Shown piece after piece: positions 6,813 through 8,632 of a stretch of 8,632 nucleotides of DNA. Numbering within the stretch: position 1 is the stretch's first letter; every line of letters begins with the position of its first letter. This DNA comes from Actinomycetes bacterium (lineage in GTDB: Bacteria > Actinomycetota > Actinomycetes > Actinomycetales > Cellulomonadaceae), in the NCBI GenBank assembly GCA_021793115.1, contig JAJYTJ010000157.1, forward strand, positions 1 through 8,632, written 5' to 3'. The notes beneath the pieces were generated by a model. That model was given only the letters and a program-made list of their open reading frames with translations, was not told the origin of the DNA and searched no databases. The position numbers and the translations under genes are program-made.

Positions 6813-7313
6813 CTACCGGTAGTTGACGAACTGGAGCGCGGCCTCGACGTCGGCGCCCTTGAGCAGGGCGATCGCCGCCTGCAGGTCGTCGCGCGACTTG
6901 CCGGTGACGCGCAGCTCGTCGCCCTGGATGAGGGCCTTGACGTTCTTGGGTCCCTCGTCGCGGATCAGCTTCGACAGCTGCTTGGCCACCTCGGAGGACA
7001 GGCCCTCCTTGAGGGTGCCGGTGAGGCGGTACTCCTTGCCCGAGGGCTTGGGCTCCTTGTCGCCGAGGTCGAGCGACTTGAGCGAGATGCCGCGCTTGAT
7101 GAGCTTGGTCTCGAACACGTCGAGGATCGCCAGCACCCGCTCGGGCGAGTTGGCGACCATGACGACGGCGTCGTGCCCGCTCCAGGCGATCGAGGCGCCG
7201 ACGCCCTTGAAGTCGTAGCGCTGGGCGATCTCCTTCGACGCCTGGTTCAGGGCGTTGTCGACCTCCTGGTGGTCCACCTTGCTCACGACGTCGAACGACG
7301 ACTCGCTGGCCAT
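6813..7313 (-). CDS. yajQ: YajQ family cyclic-di-GMP-binding protein (DUF520)
   Basis: This 166-residue cytoplasmic protein matches the usual length of the YajQ family, which has two ferredoxin-like folds. Some members bind cyclic di-GMP or nucleic acid and act with transcription factors. The diagnostic N-terminus [20 protein letters not shown] (residues 5-24) and the following [10 protein letters not shown] are present, as are [15 protein letters not shown] in the middle and the C-terminal [22 protein letters not shown]. The ATG at 7311-7313 is preceded by an excellent AGGAAGG (minus strand, 7327-7321). The open frame extends to 7463 over the tRNA-Tyr region, but that part has no family similarity. 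The gene is divergent from tRNA-Tyr, and its 100-bp upstream region must hold both promoters. Whether this protein binds cyclic di-GMP is not shown by the sequence. Confidence 0.95.
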   Translation of the reverse strand: MASESSFDVVSKVDHQEVDNALNQASKEIAQRYDFKGVGASIAWSGHDAVVMVANSPERVLAILDVFETKLIKRGISLKSLDLGDKEPKPSGKEYRLTGTLKEGLSSEVAKQLSKLIRDEGPKNVKALIQGDELRVTGKSRDDLQAAIALLKGADVEAALQFVNYR

Positions 7314-7342
7314 CTGTGCCCCTTCCTCGTCGGGCCGCCCGG

Positions 7343-7372
7343 TTCGGACGGCCCACGCTCCGCTGCTATCCT
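7343..7372 (+). promoter_or_regulatory. Possible promoter of tRNA-Tyr
   Basis: TATCCT (7367-7372) is a good -10 placed 42 bases before the mature tRNA. TTCGGA (7343-7348) lies 18 bp upstream as a weak -35. Confidence 0.35.
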
Positions 7373-7413
7373 TCCATCCGCACGTCCGCGAGCTCGCCTC
7401 GCGGGGTGTCCCC

Positions 7414-7495
7414 GGCGGGTTACCCGAGTGGCCAAAGGGGGCTGACTGTAAATCAGCTGGCAATGCCTACGGGAGTTCGAATCTCTCACCCGCCA
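7414..7495 (+). tRNA. tRNA-Tyr (anticodon GTA)
   Basis: This is an 82-nt class II tRNA. The acceptor arms GGCGGGT (7414-7420) and ACCCGCC (7488-7494) pair fully, with discriminator A7495. The anticodon stem GCTGA/TCAGC encloses the loop CTGTAAA with anticodon GTA. The long variable arm contains GGC-AAT-GCC, as expected for tRNA-Tyr, and the T-loop is TTCGAAT. CCA is not encoded (the gene is followed by CGG), so it must be added enzymatically. It is the first of three tRNA genes on this strand and is divergent from yajQ. Confidence 0.95.
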
Positions 7496-7501
7496 CGGTC
7501 G

Positions 7502-7537
7502 ACGGGGCGTCTCTCCTGACCAGGAGGGGCGCCCCGT
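7502..7537 (+). terminator. Long hairpin terminator after tRNA-Tyr
   Basis: ACGGGGCG (7502-7509) pairs with CGCCCCGT (7530-7537), and inside them CTCCTG pairs with CAGGAG. With two G-T pairs these form one near-continuous 17-bp stem. It begins 7 nt after the tRNA-Tyr 3' end, and no T-run follows. It should separate tRNA-Tyr from the next tRNA unit. Confidence 0.65.
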
Positions 7538-7578
7538 TCGTCGTCCTCGGGCCGGTCCCGTGGAGTGCGGGCCGGGAT

Positions 7579-7608
7579 TTCGTCGGCCCCGCGCGGCTCC
7601 TGTACGCT
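7579..7608 (+). promoter_or_regulatory. Possible promoter of the tRNA-Thr/tRNA-Met unit
   Basis: TACGCT (7603-7608) fits a -10 whose start site would be a few bases before tRNA-Thr at 7619. TTCGTC (7579-7584) is a weak -35 at 18 bp. Its position after the tRNA-Tyr terminator supports a separate transcription unit. Confidence 0.4.
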
Positions 7609-7618
7609 GATCCGCGCC

Positions 7619-7694
7619 GCCCCGATAGCTCAGTCGGCAGAGCGTCTCCATGGTAAGGAGAAGGTCAAGGGTTCGATTCCCTTTCGGGGCTCCA
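7619..7694 (+). tRNA. tRNA-Thr (anticodon GGT)
   Basis: This is a 76-nt standard cloverleaf. GCCCCGA (7619-7625) pairs with TCGGGGC (7684-7690). The D-stem is GCTC/GAGC, the anticodon stem TCTCC/GGAGA encloses ATGGTAA with anticodon GGT, and the T-stem AAGGG/CCCTT surrounds TTCGATT. The 3' end TCCA (7691-7694) is encoded, unlike in the two neighbouring tRNAs. tRNA-Met follows after 52 bp with no strong terminator between, so the two are probably cotranscribed. Confidence 0.96.
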
Positions 7695-7746
7695 ACTGGT
7701 TCTTCGGTCACGTCGGGGTCAACGGCGAGGCTGTGGAGCCGGTCGC

Positions 7747-7820
7747 GGCGGGGTAGCTCAGTTGGTGAGAGCGCACGACTCATAATCGTGAGGTCGCGGG
7801 TTCGAGTCCCGCTCCCGCTA
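7747..7820 (+). tRNA. tRNA-Met (elongator, anticodon CAT)
   Basis: The acceptor arms GGCGGGG (7747-7753) and TCCCGCT (7813-7819) pair with two G-T wobbles, with discriminator A7820. The anticodon stem CACGA/TCGTG encloses CTCATAA with anticodon CAT; the T-stem GCGGG/CCCGC surrounds TTCGAGT. The sequence follows the actinobacterial elongator tRNA-Met pattern, not the initiator. CCA is not encoded (CAG follows). The integrase gene ends 37 bp downstream on the other strand, so the 3' half of this tRNA is the probable attachment site of an integrated element. Confidence 0.95.
7797..7820 (+). other. Candidate attachment-site core in the 3' end of tRNA-Met
   Basis: Tyrosine integrases commonly recombine within the T-arm and 3' end of a tRNA gene, and the integrase 3' end faces this tRNA at 37 bp. 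The range is inferred by position only. The second att copy would lie beyond the window, so neither the repeat nor its limits can be seen. Confidence 0.3.
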
Positions 7821-7825
7821 CAGAT

Positions 7826-7850
7826 GAACCCCCTGGTCACCAGGGGGTTC
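7826..7850 (+). terminator. Strong hairpin terminator after tRNA-Met
   Basis: GAACCCCCTGGT (7826-7837) and ACCAGGGGGTTC (7839-7850) are a perfect 12-bp inverted repeat around one central base, followed by the pyrimidine-rich TTCCGTCT. It begins 6 nt after tRNA-Met. Because it is symmetric it may also end the opposing integrase transcript, whose stop codon is at 7858. Confidence 0.8.
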
Positions 7851-7857
7851 TTCCGTC

Positions 7858-8535
7858 TCAGAGGGCGCTTGGTCCGCCGCGTCGCTGGGTGCGGGCCATT
7901 CTTGGGCCATTACCCCGGGCAGACGTGCCCAGGCGCTTGGCCCCAGCACCCTTGCCGGTCTTGCTTCCTAGGGCCTGATCGAGGACGGCGCCGGCGCGCA
8001 GCGCCACGCCTTCGCGGGCGCGGGAGTAGCGCTCGGTGACCTGGAGGCTGGAGTGCCCGAGGGTTGCCTGCACGTCTGGGGCGCTGGCGCCGGCGTCGAA
8101 CAGGAGGGTGGCGAAGGTGTGCCGCAGGTCGTGCATCCGCAGGTCGGGTCGGCCGATCGCCACGCGGACCGTGTCCCAGCCGACCGCGCGGCGCACGTTG
8201 TGGTTGGTCAGCCGCCCGCCGTCGGGTCCGGCGAACAGCAGCTGGTCCGGCCGCTTGCCGCGGGCAGCCTCCTGCGCGTGGGGGCGCAGGGCGGCGATGA
8301 GCGGCACCTCGCGGGACTTGTGGCTCTTGGGCGACTGCTCGACGAGCTCGCCGTGCTTGCCCGGGCTCAGGGACCGGCTGACGCGGATGATGCCGCGCGT
8401 GAAGTCGACATCCCCGACGCGCAAGGCGGTCACCTCCCCGGCGCGCATGCCCGTGTAGGCAAGGGCGGCCAGGTAGCGGCGGTAGACCCCCTCGGGCACC
8501 AGAGCGAGCAATGTCGCCACCTGCTCAATCGTCAA
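7858..8535 (-). CDS. Tyrosine recombinase/integrase, catalytic domain; N-terminal part apparently lost
   Basis: This is a site-specific integrase of the phage/ICE type. The 225 residues readable from TTG 8535 cover the whole catalytic domain: Arg31 in TGMRAGEVTALRVGDVDF, Lys70 or Lys73 in PKSHKSREVPL, His135 and Arg138 in MHDLRHTFATLL, His161 in TLGHSS, and the nucleophile Tyr170 in TERYSR. A basic tail of about 55 residues follows. Full-length relatives have another 150-200 N-terminal residues forming the arm-binding and core-binding domains, and these are absent. Upstream of 8535 the frame stays open to the window edge but reads like non-coding sequence (third positions about 50% G/C), and the TTG is only the first possible codon. 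A plus-strand ORF begins at 8571. The gene is probably cut by an insertion. Its 3' end faces tRNA-Met. Confidence 0.88.
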   Translation of the reverse strand: MTIEQVATLLALVPEGVYRRYLAALAYTGMRAGEVTALRVGDVDFTRGIIRVSRSLSPGKHGELVEQSPKSHKSREVPLIAALRPHAQEAARGKRPDQLLFAGPDGGRLTNHNVRRAVGWDTVRVAIGRPDLRMHDLRHTFATLLFDAGASAPDVQATLGHSSLQVTERYSRAREGVALRAGAVLDQALGSKTGKGAGAKRLGTSARGNGPRMARTQRRGGPSAL

Positions 8536-8558
8536 GGTGCCTATCCATGTCGCTGCAG

Positions 8559-8564
8559 TAGCCT
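8559..8564 (+). promoter_or_regulatory. Possible -10 of a leaderless ORF at 8571
   Basis: TAGCCT is followed by six bases (GGCGGG) and then GTG 8571, the same spacing as at rarD and lrp. No -35 is recognisable at 16-18 bp. Confidence 0.28.
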
Positions 8565-8570
8565 GGCGGG

Positions 8571-8632
8571 GTGCTCGAGCGTCCTGTGGCCGGGCTCGAC
8601 TACCCCGGGAAGCTCGCTGACCTGCGCTCGTG
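8571..8632 (+). CDS. Partial ORF, possible IS1595-type transposase N-terminus
   Basis: Only 20 codons are inside the window, reading M-LERPVAGLDYPGKLADLRS from a GTG start. Seventeen of the 20 codons end in G or C, against about half in the overlapping minus-strand frame, so this strand is probably the coding one. The pattern ERPV-x-G-x-DYP followed by L-x-x-L-x-x resembles the start of IS1595-family (ISXO2-like) transposases, where a YP motif precedes a short helix and a zinc-ribbon domain. The assignment is from memory of the family pattern on a very short stretch. It could instead be an unrelated gene of the element. Confidence 0.4.
   Translation, partial: MLERPVAGLDYPGKLADLRS

Larger units (their letters stand above)
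8536..8632 (+). mobile_element. Possible left end of an insertion sequence interrupting the integrase
   Basis: Integrase homology and minus-strand coding bias stop at about 8536. From there a short non-coding lead (8536-8570) precedes a plus-strand ORF at 8571 that resembles a transposase N-terminus. The proposed boundary, GGTGCCTATCC at 8536, could be the terminal inverted repeat, but the other end and any target duplication lie outside the window. The exact boundary is inferred. Confidence 0.35.

Noticed and set aside
7283..7840. Minus-strand open frame of 185 codons over the tRNA cluster
   Set aside because: Its peptides such as GSGTRTRDL and GNRTLDL are translations of antisense tRNA T-arms, a well-known source of false proteins. 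It also overlaps three tRNA genes and the yajQ 5' end.
8536..8631. In-frame upstream extension of the integrase to the window edge
   Set aside because: The frame is open, but only about half the codons end in G or C and the product lacks any core-binding-domain likeness, whereas the opposite strand shows strong coding bias from 8571.

Overview
The window is very GC-rich DNA with strong G/C bias at third codon positions. The gene content is typical of a high-GC actinobacterium: an FprA-type ferredoxin-NADP reductase, actinobacterial-style HtpX, a DinB/DUF664 protein, an F420-type (DUF385) oxidoreductase, YajQ and tRNA genes mostly without encoded CCA. A Cellulomonas-like member of the Micrococcales would fit, but the sequence alone does not fix the genus.

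Layout. Positions 1-764 (minus) hold the 5' part of a RarD-type EamA permease that runs off the left edge. It is divergent from fprA (901-2274, plus). fprA converges on an Lrp/AsnC regulator (2411-2830, minus) across a GC-rich spacer with two hairpins and a short duplication of the fprA stop region. The Lrp gene is divergent from a LysE-family exporter (2901-3521, plus), a classic regulator/exporter pairing. A 21-bp tandem repeat then precedes htpX (3747-4640, plus), which is followed closely by a DinB-like protein (4675-5244, plus). A deazaflavin (F420)-dependent nitroreductase-family gene (5261-5797, minus) and a long TetR regulator (5855-6769, plus) are divergent, and a near-perfect 26-bp inverted repeat between them is a probable TetR operator. 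TetR converges on yajQ (6813-7313, minus) with a bidirectional hairpin between them.

Positions 7414-7820 carry tRNA-Tyr(GTA), tRNA-Thr(GGT) and tRNA-Met(CAT), each block ending in a strong hairpin. Just 37 bp past tRNA-Met, on the minus strand and with its 3' end facing the tRNA, lies a tyrosine-recombinase catalytic domain (7858-8535). This is the usual geometry of an element integrated at a tRNA gene. The integrase has all its catalytic residues but no N-terminal DNA-binding domain. Coding character is lost upstream of about 8536, and a plus-strand ORF starts at 8571 that resembles the N-terminus of an IS1595-type transposase. The simplest reading is a tRNA-Met-integrated element whose integrase has been interrupted by an insertion sequence.

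Most of the window is ordinary chromosomal backbone. I see no clearly new biological system. The most informative region is the right edge (tRNA-Met, cut integrase, possible IS), followed by the TetR/F420-oxidoreductase operator and the leaderless-type starts.
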